In this document: in pieces, positions 45,519 through 56,009 of the stretch | Layout: the number at the start of each line of letters is the position of its first letter | How positions within the stretch are numbered: position 1 is the first letter of the stretch | Assembly (NCBI RefSeq): GCF_932526225.1 | Contig: NC_064048.1 | Coordinates: 7,667,015 to 7,731,014 of the forward strand | Length of the DNA: 64,000 nucleotides | Source: Nematostella vectensis | Taxonomy: Eukaryota > Cnidaria > Anthozoa > Actiniaria > Edwardsiidae | Reading direction: 5' to 3' | Program-made: the position numbers and the translations under genes | Notes under the pieces: generated by a model | The model's input: only the letters and a program-made list of their open reading frames with translations | What the model was told of the DNA's origin: nothing | The model's database searches: none

Positions 45519-45663
45519 TGTAGTGTCCGCCGCATTGCATTATGGATTGTTAAGGTGCGCAATGCACCATGGTAGAACACATGTCAGAGTTCCGCCATCT
45601 TGTATTAAATGTGGAAGACCACGAGTCTGTTTCTTTTTGTTTTGTTCCTTGCCGAACACCACA
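45519..45663 (+). repeat. 5' LTR of Gypsy element 2
   Basis: 145 bp beginning TGTAGTGTCCGCCGCATTGC and ending GAACACCACA. One mismatch to the 3' LTR. Confidence 0.93.
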
Positions 45664-45736
45664 TTCTGGCGACGAGGATGGGATCAACAACTGGATAAAC
45701 ACATACTGAAGTTAAATCTGTCAAAAAAAAGCCGGT

Positions 45737-46486
45737 ATGGCCGTCTGTTTATCAGGATTACCAACGCCAAAAGCCTTCGACTGCATTGGCGAACCAGCCA
45801 CGCTGGAACAAAGATGGACAATCTGGAAGTCCGAATTTGAGCTCTACTGCACTGCATCTGGCATCAAAGACTCGAAACAACAACGAGCAATACTTCTTCA
45901 CCTAGCAGGAGCTGGAATACGAGAAATTTTTCACGCTTTTACGGCTGAACAACAGGGGGAGGACTATAAAACAGCCATGGACTCCCTCACTCAACACTTC
46001 AAACTCAAGAAAAACGTACCGATGGCCAGGCAAGCCTTCTTGACAGCTGTACCAAAACCCGATGAGAGGATTCATCAATTTGCAATTAGACTGCAAACCC
46101 TTTGCGAACACTGCGAGTACAACGACCAAAAGGACAGTCAAATTCGAGATAGAATTTTGACCTTCATATTGGATAAACCCCTCAAAGCAAAACTCTTTCG
46201 TGAGGAAGGTCTGACTCTCAGCAAGCTCCTGGAAATTGTCAACACGTACCATGACAAAGAAGCACTAGTTCTTGTGCCAGATCAAGGTGGTGTTAACCAA
46301 TTGAGAGTACAACAGAAGCCTGACAGTGCTGGTCCCAAGTTTGATGGCAGATGTCATCGTTGCAATAAGCAGGGTCATAAAGCTGCTGACTGCAGATGTA
46401 GCAAAAATCACCAATGTGAAAAATATGGGAAAATTGGACATTTCAAGGTCTGCTGCAAATCAAAGCAGACATCTGGAAAAGCATAG
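45737..46486 (+). CDS. Gag of Gypsy element 2
   Basis: 249 aa. A capsid-like helical region (about 20-190, including IHQFAIRLQTLCEHC and LTLSKLLEIVNTYH) is followed by two zinc knuckles: CHRCNKQGHKAADC (CCHC) and CEKYGKIGHFKVCC, in which the second cysteine of the canonical knuckle is replaced by tyrosine. It packages element RNA and forms the particle. The frame ends at UAG (46484-46486) and stays open beyond it into Pol with no shift, so either the stop is read through or it is a recent C-to-T change of CAG. Confidence 0.9.
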   Translation: MAVCLSGLPTPKAFDCIGEPATLEQRWTIWKSEFELYCTASGIKDSKQQRAILLHLAGAGIREIFHAFTAEQQGEDYKTAMDSLTQHFKLKKNVPMARQAFLTAVPKPDERIHQFAIRLQTLCEHCEYNDQKDSQIRDRILTFILDKPLKAKLFREEGLTLSKLLEIVNTYHDKEALVLVPDQGGVNQLRVQQKPDSAGPKFDGRCHRCNKQGHKAADCRCSKNHQCEKYGKIGHFKVCCKSKQTSGKA

Positions 46487-46537
46487 TCTGCAATTGGACA
46501 AAAATCAAAGGGCAGGAAGCCATCTCATGTAAGACAA

Positions 46538-49500
46538 GTGGAAGCTGTTGATGTTCAAGAAACTGATAGCGAAGAGGAAGAAGATGTTTTTAATGTATTC
46601 TGCACGCACACAGAGTCACCGCCTGGTACTATGGAGATATCTATTGGAGGTGTTATACAGAATGTCATCATTGATTCGGGTGCAAGCTGTAACCTTATGT
46701 CAGAAAGGACATTCAATGACTTATCAAAAGGAGACATTGTTTTGAAGCCAAGTAGCAAGCAAATTTTTGCATATTCGTCTAGTGATGCTTTAAATCTTAA
46801 GGGTAGTTGTATGCTTAATGTGCATGTACCAGAAACAAATGTGGATAAGCGCGCAAAGTTTTTCATTGTCTCTGGAAAAGCGTCAACTTTGTTAGGTCGT
46901 GAATTATCTGAAGCTCTAGGCATACTCAAAGTAGGAGTTCAGGTTAATAGTTGTAGCTCAGATTTCTCAGCTATAAATACTCAGTTAAACAGCAAAGCAG
47001 CGCTTAAGGCCAAATTTCCTAATGTTTTTCATGGTTTGGGCAAGCTTAAAGGTTTTAAACTCAAGTTACATATTGATCAGAATATTAAGCCAGTAGCACA
47101 ACCATTGCGTAGGATTCCTTTTAGTCGCAGGCAGAAGGTCGCTGACAAGTTAGAGGAACTTGAGAAGCTTGGTGTGGTGGAAAAGGTAAACAGTCCTACA
47201 AGTTGGATCAATCCCCTTGTGGCAGTCGAAAAGCCAAATGGAGATGTTCGTATTTGTTTGGACATGCGCCAGGCCAATCAGGCTATCTTAAGAGAAAGAC
47301 ACCCAGTACCTACTATGCAAGAAACCCTACAAGAAATCTCAGATGCAAAGATTTTCACCAAATTGGATTTAAACATGGCTTTCCATCAAATCGAGTTATC
47401 CCCAGAGTCCCGAGACATAACTACTTTCGCAGCGCCAACAGGTTTATATCGCTACTGTCGATTGCTCTTCGGTGTGAACATGGCTACCGAGAAGTTCCAG
47501 AACCTGATATGGCAAGTTTTGAAAGACTGCCCTGGAGCCTTCAACATGCATGACGACATTCTTATAGTGGGTAGGAACCAAAAGGAGCATGACGAGAACC
47601 TGGAAAGAGCTGTCCAAAAGCTGCAAGACAGCGGGCTCACCCTCACTTATGAGAAATGTGTAGTAGGAGCCTCGAGTATGGATTTCATGGGAGACACCAT
47701 TTCTGCAGATGGTCTTAAGTTATCTGACAAAAGAGTCGAAGCAATTGTCGAGGCACCTGCACCAACCAACCAATCAGAGGTGAGAAGTTTCCTTGGTTCT
47801 GCTCAATTTTGTGCCAAATTCATTCCACAGTTTGCAACCATTTCTGCTCCCCTGTGGGATCTTACCAGTAAAAATGCTAAATGGAAATGGGGTGCCAAAG
47901 AGGCAGAATCATTTGCACAAATTAAGCACTTGCTAACATGTGCACCAGTCATGTCTTATTTTACACAGGGAGCCCAGACCAGGATTATCACTGACGCCTC
48001 ACCAGTTGGCCTGGGGGCCATACTAGAGCAAAGACAACCTGGTGATGGTCAATTTCGACCAGTGTACTACGCAAGTCGTAAGCTTAGTAAGGTTGAACAG
48101 CGCTACTCACAGTTCGAGCGAGAGGCCCTTGCTGTCAAATGGGCCTGTGAGAAATTTCACATGTTCCTTTATGGAACCCATTTTGAAATACTAACTGATC
48201 ACAAACCCTTAATTTCAGTCCTAGGTCCAAAGTCTAAACCCCCGTCTGCTAGGATTGAACGCTGGCTGTTGTACCTTCAGCAATTCAGCTATGTGGTCAG
48301 GCACATTTCCGGAAAGGAAAATTCAGCCGACGCCCTGAGTCGTTTACCAGTTGGTCCAGTACAGACAGCTGATTCTAAAGCAACCAGCGAGTATGTGTTT
48401 AGCACTGCAAAGGCCGCAGTACCTGTCGCCATGACCCCAAAGCATGTAGAGGTTGTTTCAGAGAAGGACCCAACCCTTATTCTGGTACGCGAAGCAATTA
48501 GAAGTGGAGACTTCACCCGCCTCACAGGTACCTTGTACAAAGCAGTGTCAAAGGAGTTGTGGATTGCCGGACAATTAGTGATGCGTGGAAACCGAATTGT
48601 GCTACCAGAATCCCTATGGAAGCAAGCAATTATTTTAGCTCATGAGGGACACCAAGGAATGGTGCGCACAAAATCCCGCCTGCGAAGCAAACTATGGTGG
48701 CCGCAGATGGATGCACAGGCTGAACAGTTCATCAAGGCCTGCTACCCCTGCCAGCTAGTTGGACCACGTGGCAAACCGGAACCTGTTCGATCAACAGAAC
48801 TACCTGAAGAACCATGGGAGGACCTCGCCACAGATTTGACTGAGATACCTGGAGGAAACCACTTGCTGGTAGTTGTGGATAACTACTCCAGATGGCCAGA
48901 GGTAGTACTCCTTAAGAAAACCGATGCGCCACACGTCATCACGGCATTGGAGGGAATATTCAGGACACATGGCATACCATACACGGTTCGCAGCGACAAC
49001 GGACCGCCCTTTGCCTCGAAAGAATTTGAGAATTTCTTAGAGTTCTTAGGCATAGAACATAAGAAAGGAATTCCATATTGGCCACAGAGCAACGGCGAAG
49101 TGGAACGATGTAACAGAACAATTCTTAAAGTGATTCGGATAGCAAACTTGCAAGGAAATGATTGGAAGAAAGCGCTTGATGATTTCCTTTTTCAGTATCG
49201 CACAACAAACCATGCCGCAACTGGATGCTCGCCAGCCGAGCTCCTAATGGGAAGGCAGCTCCGAGACAAGCTACCTAGTGTAAAGATTCCGAAGGATAGA
49301 GCGACAGAGTCAGAGTGGCAACACAAACTTAGGGACAGAGACGCTCTATCAAAACTCAGACAGAAAGAGTATGCTGATGCTAGAAGACATGCTAAGCCAA
49401 GTGGAATTGATGAAGGCGATGAAGTACTGCTGCGACAGACTCGCCGCGAGAACAAACTCTCTCCAGTTTTTGAGCCTGAAGCTTACAAGGTTTTGCAGAA

Positions 49501-49783
49501 GACAGGTAATGCAGTTGTACTGGAGGATTCTGATGGAAATAGGAAGATGAGGAATGTAGCACAAATGAAGAAGTTCATCAAACCACAGGAAGCAGTCGCC
49601 GCAGACATGCTGCCTACTCCACCTGAAATCGCGCAGGAACACCAAACCGCACCTGAGACCCAGAACCAGTCCACATTTTATTGTACAGCTGAAATGCCAG
49701 CGTCTCCTGGTTCTCTGGCCAATCAGCGACCTGCGCGCACTAGGCAACAATCTATTCGTTTTAAGGATTATGTGCTACAATAA
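46538..49783 (+). CDS. Pol of Gypsy element 2 (protease, RT, RNase H, integrase)
   Basis: 1081 aa from the first ATG after the Gag stop. The frame is open from 46487, so this ATG may not be the true start. Domains in order: aspartic protease IIDSGASCNLM (around 44-54); RT with LDLNMAFHQIEL (near 276) and MHDDILIVG (near 336; HDD replaces the usual YxDD form); RNase H with ITDASPVGLGA (near 484), EREALAVKWA, TDHKPL and NSADALSR; integrase with H-H-C-C (HEGHQG...CYPCQ, near 700-730) and the triad in TDLTEIP, RSDNGPPF and GEVERCN (near 765, 818, 852). All catalytic residues are present and no frame break occurs. A charged C-terminal tail ends the protein. Likely competent apart from the UAG upstream. 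Confidence 0.93.
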   Translation: MEAVDVQETDSEEEEDVFNVFCTHTESPPGTMEISIGGVIQNVIIDSGASCNLMSERTFNDLSKGDIVLKPSSKQIFAYSSSDALNLKGSCMLNVHVPETNVDKRAKFFIVSGKASTLLGRELSEALGILKVGVQVNSCSSDFSAINTQLNSKAALKAKFPNVFHGLGKLKGFKLKLHIDQNIKPVAQPLRRIPFSRRQKVADKLEELEKLGVVEKVNSPTSWINPLVAVEKPNGDVRICLDMRQANQAILRERHPVPTMQETLQEISDAKIFTKLDLNMAFHQIELSPESRDITTFAAPTGLYRYCRLLFGVNMATEKFQNLIWQVLKDCPGAFNMHDDILIVGRNQKEHDENLERAVQKLQDSGLTLTYEKCVVGASSMDFMGDTISADGLKLSDKRVEAIVEAPAPTNQSEVRSFLGSAQFCAKFIPQFATISAPLWDLTSKNAKWKWGAKEAESFAQIKHLLTCAPVMSYFTQGAQTRIITDASPVGLGAILEQRQPGDGQFRPVYYASRKLSKVEQRYSQFEREALAVKWACEKFHMFLYGTHFEILTDHKPLISVLGPKSKPPSARIERWLLYLQQFSYVVRHISGKENSADALSRLPVGPVQTADSKATSEYVFSTAKAAVPVAMTPKHVEVVSEKDPTLILVREAIRSGDFTRLTGTLYKAVSKELWIAGQLVMRGNRIVLPESLWKQAIILAHEGHQGMVRTKSRLRSKLWWPQMDAQAEQFIKACYPCQLVGPRGKPEPVRSTELPEEPWEDLATDLTEIPGGNHLLVVVDNYSRWPEVVLLKKTDAPHVITALEGIFRTHGIPYTVRSDNGPPFASKEFENFLEFLGIEHKKGIPYWPQSNGEVERCNRTILKVIRIANLQGNDWKKALDDFLFQYRTTNHAATGCSPAELLMGRQLRDKLPSVKIPKDRATESEWQHKLRDRDALSKLRQKEYADARRHAKPSGIDEGDEVLLRQTRRENKLSPVFEPEAYKVLQKTGNAVVLEDSDGNRKMRNVAQMKKFIKPQEAVAADMLPTPPEIAQEHQTAPETQNQSTFYCTAEMPASPGSLANQRPARTRQQSIRFKDYVLQ

Positions 49784-49897
49784 GTTTTGTTAGTTTTATT
49801 TTTCTTTTCAGTTTTACATACATGCGTAGGACCCCTACTATAGCTGTTATAGTTATTTAGCTCCTAGTATGGACTTTAATGCTAAGTAAGGGGGGGA

Positions 49898-50042
49898 TGT
49901 AGTGTCCGCCGCATTGCATTATGGATTGTTAAGGTGCGCAATGCACCATGGTAGAACACATGTCAGAGTTCCGCCATCTTGTATTAAATGTGGAAGACCA
50001 TGAGTCTGTTTCTTTTTGTTTTGTTCCTTGCCGAACACCACA
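49898..50042 (+). repeat. 3' LTR of Gypsy element 2
   Basis: 145 bp, one mismatch to the 5' LTR, preceded by the purine tract AAGGGGGGGA and followed by the target duplicate ACTCT. Confidence 0.93.
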
Positions 50043-50294
50043 ACTCTTAGTAGTTTTACATACTCTTAGTAGTTTTACATACTCTTAGTAGTTTTACATA
50101 CTCTTAGTAGTTTTACATACTCTTAGTAGTTTTACATACTCTTAGTAGTTTTACATACTCTTAGTAGTTTTACATACTCTTAGTAGTTTTACATACTCTT
50201 AGTAGTTTTACATACTCTTAGTAGTTTTACATACTCTTAGTAGTTTTACATACTCTTAGTAGTTTTACATACTCTTAGTAGTTTTACATACTCT
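50043..50294. repeat. 19-bp minisatellite, right part (unit B)
   Basis: About 13 further copies of the array split by Gypsy element 2, ending 73 bp before the GPCR tail of unit C. Confidence 0.96.
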
Positions 50295-50367
50295 GTTTTA
50301 CACTTAAGTCTCTACTCTTTACGTTTCTTATGCATTATACCTTGAGTCACATGCAGTCTTTGACTGC

Positions 50368-50527
50368 CTATTTTTCACCCAGGCTAGTGCGGATGTCGAC
50401 CGTGATCGTACTGGCCAACTCTGCTACAAATCCCGCCATCTACTGCTGGAAAATTCCAGAATTACGAAATGCTGTTAGGGATACATTAGTCTGGCTCGGA
50501 TGTAATCGTAGGAGAGGAGGCACCTAG
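50368..50527 (+). pseudogene. GPCR tail fragment (unit C)
   Basis: Same 52-codon TM7 tail as in unit B, joined to the array flank by CTGCCTATTTTTCACCC. The ORF 50330-50527 has an ATG only by chance upstream. Confidence 0.93.
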
Positions 50528-50799
50528 AATAAACAAAGTGTGAAAGAGACTTAAGCCGCATTGTCACCAGTTTATGTAACAATATTCGATGATTTTTAAC
50601 GGAAAACGCGAAAAATATTTCAAAATATTGAAAGCAGTGTGTTTATTGGAAGTTTCTTTGAGGATGTGATTGATAATTCAGAGCGGATGGCCTGTTAAAT
50701 ATCTCAGATTTTAATAGATTCTTTTGTCTTTTAACGGTTCAGGTTTCCGTCGGACCTCCGGAAATGAACTGGTGACAATGCGGCTTTCACTATGGGTCC

Positions 50800-52044
50800 A
50801 TAGAACCACCCCTCCCCCCAAACTTTTACCATATCCTCTAAACCTACCATTTGCCATTATCCTATGCCTTGGGCCATGGTATGTGAGACCACCCCTCCCC
50901 CAACATACCACCAAATGCAACATCACGAGATCCTTCTTTTGCTATAGCCCTAAGCCATTTCCATGTTACTCGTGTTGCAGCGCTAAGTACATCTGCTCAA
51001 CACCCCTCCCCTAAACTTTTCACCATATCCACCATTTGCCATAGCCTTATTCCTTAGCAAAAAAATTTGCAGTGTTAAGTATCTGCTAAGTGTGGGATAC
51101 CATCCCTCCCCCAAACGTTTCACCAAATACACCATTGCCTATGCCTTGGCCATTGTTACTTATTTGCAGTGCTAAGTATCTACTAAGTATGGATCAATAG
51201 AACCACCCCTCCCCCTAACTTTTCACCAAATCCACCAATTGCCATAGCCCTATGCCATTGCCATATTACTTGAGTTACAGTGCTAAGTATTTGCTAACCA
51301 CTCCTCCCCTAACCTTTCACCAAATCCACCATTTGCAATAGCCCTATGCCATATTACTTGAGTTACAGTGCTAAGTATTTGCTAACCACTGCTCCCCTAA
51401 CCTTTCACCAAATCCACCATTTGCAATAGCCCTATGTCATTGCCATGGTACTTGCAATGCTAAGTTTCTGCTATGGGTCAATAGAATTACCCCTCCCCCT
51501 AACTTTTCACCATATATCCCATTTGCCATAGCCCTATGCCATGTTACTTAAGTTACAGTGCTAAGTATCTGCTATCTACCTCTCCCCCTAACCTTTCACC
51601 AAATCCACCATTTGCCATAGCCCTATGCCATTGCCATGGTACTTGCAATGCTGAGTTTCTGCTATGGGTCAATAGAATTCCCCCCTCCCTCTAACTTTTC
51701 ACCATATATCCCATTTGCCATAGCCCTATGCCATTGCCATGTTACTCGAGTTACAGTGCTAAGTATCTGCTATCTACCTCTCCCCCTAACTTTTCACCAT
51801 ATCCACCATTTGCCATAGCCCTATGCCATGGTACTTGCAATGCTGAATTTCTGCTTAGTATGGGTCCATAGAACCACCCCTCCCCTAAACTTCTCACACT
51901 TTGTGATACATACACCCTTTGCCACATAGCCCTGTCTCTTCTTTAGCTTGATACTTGTAGTGCTGAATGTATGTTATGTATTGATCCATAGAGCCACCCC
52001 TCCCCCCATTCTACAGCATTTATATAACCATTTGGCCATTTGTC
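50800..52044. repeat. C/T-rich satellite, period about 110 bp (unit C)
   Basis: Same blocks as in A and B with a different number and order of copies, including a local duplication near 51290-51420. Confidence 0.88.
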
Positions 52045-53490
52045 ACTACAATAAAAAACCTTTTTCAGTCTGGGAAAATAGGACCCCAGTTTCATTGATC
52101 TCATTGTGCTCTATTGTTTTGGGAGACGGCCTGGCGGAGATAAAAAATGGCACAAACAAATCCTGCATGGGAGGGTGGGCGTGGCCAAAAGAAGCGCCGC
52201 CAGGTTGAGCACAATAAGAGAATACAACCAGCTTGTACGCAATCCTGGACACCCGTCCCATCACAGGCGACTTGTAGAGACTGATGATGTTATGCTAATA
52301 ACTTGCCCATATTCGCTCTAATGAGCTCAGTGAAAATAGTCTTATGTTTAAGGGTACTGACAATTTAAGCAAAAATAGTTCTTGAAATAGGTTTTGATTT
52401 TTTACAGGCTCCTACTAAGCCTGCCCATGTTACTGTATTGGAATACTATGAGCAGTGGTTAAAGTGGTGAGACTTGATACATGACCATTGCTATAGACAT
52501 TCTACTGCATGGTTGAATATGTAATATTGCTTTGATGGAAGAGTGACCCTTTATAAAAGAACCTAGTCATTTTTTTTGGCTCAACAGGTTCTTATGTAGT
52601 GCAGGCGCGTACCCAGGATTGGCTGAGGGCGGGGGGGGGGTGGATGCTCCGTCATAGGTATCATCAGGAAAAAGCAAAAGCAATATTCCTTAATAAGAAA
52701 CTACCCACATTTGGGATTGCGGTCGCACCCTGTGCCTGTATTGGGGTATTAAAATCCAAAATGTTTGCCTATAGGTTCTTATAAATGACAAATGTGGGAC
52801 AGTGTTGAATCTTCCTGATTATCAGGCCTACTTAACTGGATAGTTAAGGGGGTAATCAAATCTCTCATGGAGTTTACTTTATTTATTTTTTTAAACAATG
52901 AGACAAAAAAATTTAAAAAAAAATGTAGGTTTTTGCAAAGTTAAATGTTTCCTGGCTTTTGCAGAGGGAAGGCAGTTCAAAACAGACATAATCTAGCTAA
53001 ACGTACTTTAAAAGCATATTACTTTACAAATAATGATAATAGAAAATCTATTAATTACTTATGGACAGGGAGGGCGAGAGCGGCTCTCCCCAAAGCAGCA
53101 CCACACCCTTGTACCTGTATTTGTCAATCGTTATGTGTATAAATCGACTGAGTTTTTTTTTTTGGCTTTTTGAACCCAGTCATTTGATTTGATTAAAAAT
53201 ATTATTCCTTTTTTCATAAATGGTCCCTTTTTGGCTTTATGGCATACTCCCTCCATAGTCCATTTGTCCTCAGGTAATAGTTGATGTTTCAAATTCCCTG
53301 TAATCCAGAGACAGACTCAGACTTTGTAAATTGGTGGGTTACATTTTCCTAACCTTAAGTGTAACTACACCAAAAGACACAAATCAAATTTTAAGAAAAT
53401 ATTTATTTATAGAAATACATTAAACCTAGTATGAGTGCTTTACCTATACCCAGGAAATAAAACTAATAAGTTACTACCCTGGTTACTACT

Positions 53491-53556
53491 AGTTTAGTTA
53501 CTACTACTCTGGTAGTAGTAACTAAACTGTTCTGGTTACTCAAACAGAACAGTTAA
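53491..53556. repeat. Perfect hairpin pair (unit C)
   Basis: The 17-bp stem (53491-53507 / 53512-53528) is still perfect. The second stem is kept except for one lost T at its end, and its loop has one substitution (GTTACTC). Confidence 0.83.
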
Positions 53557-53855
53557 AAAAAAGGCAAGTACAACTAAGGAAATAATGAAATGCTAGAACT
53601 TTGTCTAAAATAGTAACTAAATAAGAACTATGACTATGTATTCAGATTTTATCTTATGGACATAGTGTAAGCATTCTATGAAGCAAAGGAAGCAATAAAT
53701 CTAACAACCATATTATTAAAAAAAATTATACTATTATAAAATGCTATTTCCTTTTTTCAAAAATAAATGGGTCATGTCAGGCAAAAATGGGCTCATGTTA
53801 GAATAAAACTTATGAAAGTTGAGTACTCCACCATATCCACGAGTCACTTTCCATA

Positions 53856-54010
53856 TAGAGTGGTTTTCAAAAACCTGTGAAATACTATTCAGTTTTTTAG
53901 TACTAATACACTGTAATGTCTCTGTTCTCTTTTGTCCTGGCTTTACTATTACACATATATTACACTATTACAATTATATTTTGTTGCATGGGATTTTGAA
54001 AACCACTCTA
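53856..54010. mobile_element. Mariner-type MITE (unit C)
   Basis: Same terminal repeats and flanking TA as in units A and B, lengthened by a short internal A/T-rich insertion (ACATATATTACACT). Confidence 0.75.
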
Positions 54011-54557
54011 ATGTATGAAAGCTGGTCTGTGGTTTAAGCTGCATATCTTGTCAATTTTTGCAGCTTTTTTATATCGAAAGTACCTGACACAAGCCCTTGT
54101 TAAATAAAAAAATACACAGGACCCCATCTTTAAAAAGGCCAATTTAAAGATTCTAATATGGCAATGCAATGTGTGCCCTTATTCCTAATGCAACTAATTT
54201 GAAAAGTATTACAAATGCTGAAATAGCAAGGGAGTGTGAATACATTTATTGTACTTTTGCTCTGAAATCTAAGGCGAGGGGTTGAAATTTGTGATCTCTT
54301 AGCCCCTTTTTGCCAAGTCACTGCATCTAGCAATTGTGATGCTTTTCATTACTTGGTACTGCAAGAACATAATTCATATTGTAAATTCTAATGCAAAAGG
54401 TCTCTAAAAGATCTAGATTTTGAGGTTTTGGTATTTGATCGTCAAAAGTTCATTCATTCTAATAATGCTTTGAAGTATCTGAATGTGTGGGACTATTCAG
54501 TTGCAGAATTTAGGCCTTTCATACACCCTGGATAACCAGACGTCCTTAGTAGGAAAG

Positions 54558-56009
54558 TTATGATTTCTTAAGAGGACATGATTCACCATGTGTATCAAAA
54601 ACATGAAATTTATCACACACAATCCTGATTTCTTCCAAAAATGGCGGGGTTGTAAGATCAACCGAACTTACAACTCTTCCTTTCATACTTTCAGTTGGAA
54701 GCCCTTCAAGGTAGCCCAGCTTCTTATCAGGAAAAGTAAGAGCCTGGGCAACGTAGCCCCCATTCATCAAACCTCTAGGGTCAGCTACAAAAAGAATCTC
54801 TTCTTTTCCCCTGACTACTTTTTGTATATGATAGATAAGGGTTTTGTCTGGGTTGGTCACTATGTTGAAAGATGTACAGTGCTGATATATTTTTGTTGGA
54901 TAATTAAACTTATTGCCTCTATCATCATAAGATACATATTCTGGCAGTATAGGCAAGCACTTGCCTTCTTCAATTTTACCTTCAACAGGTTTTTTCTGGC
55001 TTTTTGCACGAAGACATTGAGACGGAAGTTTTGCTCCCTTTTTAAGTAAACACTCAAAAAAATAAGCAGGATAGTATCTTGTTTCTTTTCCTTCAATGGT
55101 GAAATGTCCAGTTTTAGCAGTCAATCTGCTGTGTTTGTCAAGTTGATCAAATCCAAAACACTCGTTAAATTTCTTCGATTCCAAAATTTCTTGGCTTTTA
55201 CTGTAAACGAAAGCGATGTGCAATGGTCCCATTAAGGCACACCCAATTATGACTTTTTTTTTCAAATGATTTTCTAGCAGTTCAAAGAAAGCATGGAAAG
55301 TTTCATAGAAATATATATGTTTTTCCGGAGCACCCTTCAACTTTTGATCAATTTCATGATTGGGAGAAATAAGGTACAGTTTTAGCGTCTGCTCAATGTT
55401 ATTTGTAACGTCTTCGTCAACCTCTACAATCCCTGTTCCTTCGTTCTTGTAGTTCAGAAGGACTTTGCGGATGTCTTTCCATGCTTCAAAAACCTTATCC
55501 GAGTCTATACTGAAAGACATGCAACGCCATATTATTGATGCCATTGCAAAAAAGAGCCAAGGAAAACCTGAATCCAGCTTGCATTTGACTTTCTTTACAG
55601 AGTCATCTTTTAAAAAGGGTTCGTAAAACTCTTGATTTAGGTGAGTCTCACCCCAACCAAACCTCATTTCACAGTCTTGACAGAAAGCTCTAAATCCCAT
55701 ATTGCTTACTGGCCAGCTAGTTCCTAGACGGAAATTACAAAACTCCGTTTGTCCAGCTTCTTCCAAAATCGAGCGAGGGAAATAATGACCAAGCTGATTA
55801 ATTTTCTTCGTTGTGTCTTGGCAAAGAACGCAAACCGGAAGTTTTCCGCCTTGTTGGCATTGAGCTGTTAGTCCCGCTAGCTTTAGTAGATCACGAGATT
55901 CGACTTGTTTTTTCTTCTTCTGATCCATGACTTTTTTATACAGGTCATCATCTTCTTCGAAAGTGTTTCTAGTGCTGGCTGGTGCTGCGGGGTCTCGAGC
56001 CTCCGCCAT
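54558..56009 (-). CDS. HNH-like zinc-domain protein, copy C (diverged C-terminus)
   Basis: The open frame reaches 56039; the preferred ATG is at 56009 in the AAGATGGCGG context. Residues 1-48 match copy A exactly, 49-190 match copy B almost exactly, and from about 320 to the end the protein departs from both (PAYFFECLLKKGAKLPSQ against PVDWYKKIVDKLANVPSQ; SFNIVTNPDKTLIYHIQK against SFNIPPQTIPVQTPFFYIQ). The candidate zinc ligands CVLC, GHYFPRS and CQDCEMRFGWGE are intact. Two residues shorter through small in-frame gaps, and no stop or shift. Neighbouring non-coding DNA is much more alike between units than this C-terminal part, so the divergence looks protein-driven or imported by conversion. 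Confidence 0.7.
   Translation of the reverse strand: MAEARDPAAPASTRNTFEEDDDLYKKVMDQKKKKQVESRDLLKLAGLTAQCQQGGKLPVCVLCQDTTKKINQLGHYFPRSILEEAGQTEFCNFRLGTSWPVSNMGFRAFCQDCEMRFGWGETHLNQEFYEPFLKDDSVKKVKCKLDSGFPWLFFAMASIIWRCMSFSIDSDKVFEAWKDIRKVLLNYKNEGTGIVEVDEDVTNNIEQTLKLYLISPNHEIDQKLKGAPEKHIYFYETFHAFFELLENHLKKKVIIGCALMGPLHIAFVYSKSQEILESKKFNECFGFDQLDKHSRLTAKTGHFTIEGKETRYYPAYFFECLLKKGAKLPSQCLRAKSQKKPVEGKIEEGKCLPILPEYVSYDDRGNKFNYPTKIYQHCTSFNIVTNPDKTLIYHIQKVVRGKEEILFVADPRGLMNGGYVAQALTFPDKKLGYLEGLPTESMKGRVVSSVDLTTPPFLEEIRIVCDKFHVFDTHGESCPLKKS

Larger units (their letters stand above)
45519..50042 (+). mobile_element. Complete Ty3/Gypsy LTR retrotransposon (element 2)
   Basis: 145-bp LTRs at 45519-45663 and 49898-50042 (TGTAGTG...CACCACA) differ at one base (GACCACGAG against GACCATGAG). 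ACTCT flanks both sides (45514-45518 and 50043-50047) as the 5-bp target duplication. A primer-site candidate TGGCGACGAGGATGGGATC follows the 5' LTR at 45666 and the purine tract AAGGGGGGGA abuts the 3' LTR. Gag and Pol lie in the same frame, separated by one UAG. Recent insertion, from a family different from element 1. Confidence 0.95.
29235..50367. other. Segmental duplication unit B
   Basis: Same order as unit A but 21.1 kb. It lacks the LINE, has a short 41-bp array, and carries a 3'-deleted Mutator-like element (35232-38490) plus a complete Gypsy element (45519-50042) in the 19-bp array. The left boundary joins TTTGACTGC to CTATTTTTCACCC of the GPCR tail. Confidence 0.93.
52045..54557. 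other. Non-coding stretch 3' of the HNH-like gene (unit C)
   Basis: Copy of 12991-15482 with scattered substitutions and small indels, slightly more diverged than A is from B. Contains the hairpin pair (53491-53556) and MITE (53856-54010). No gene recognised. Confidence 0.6.
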
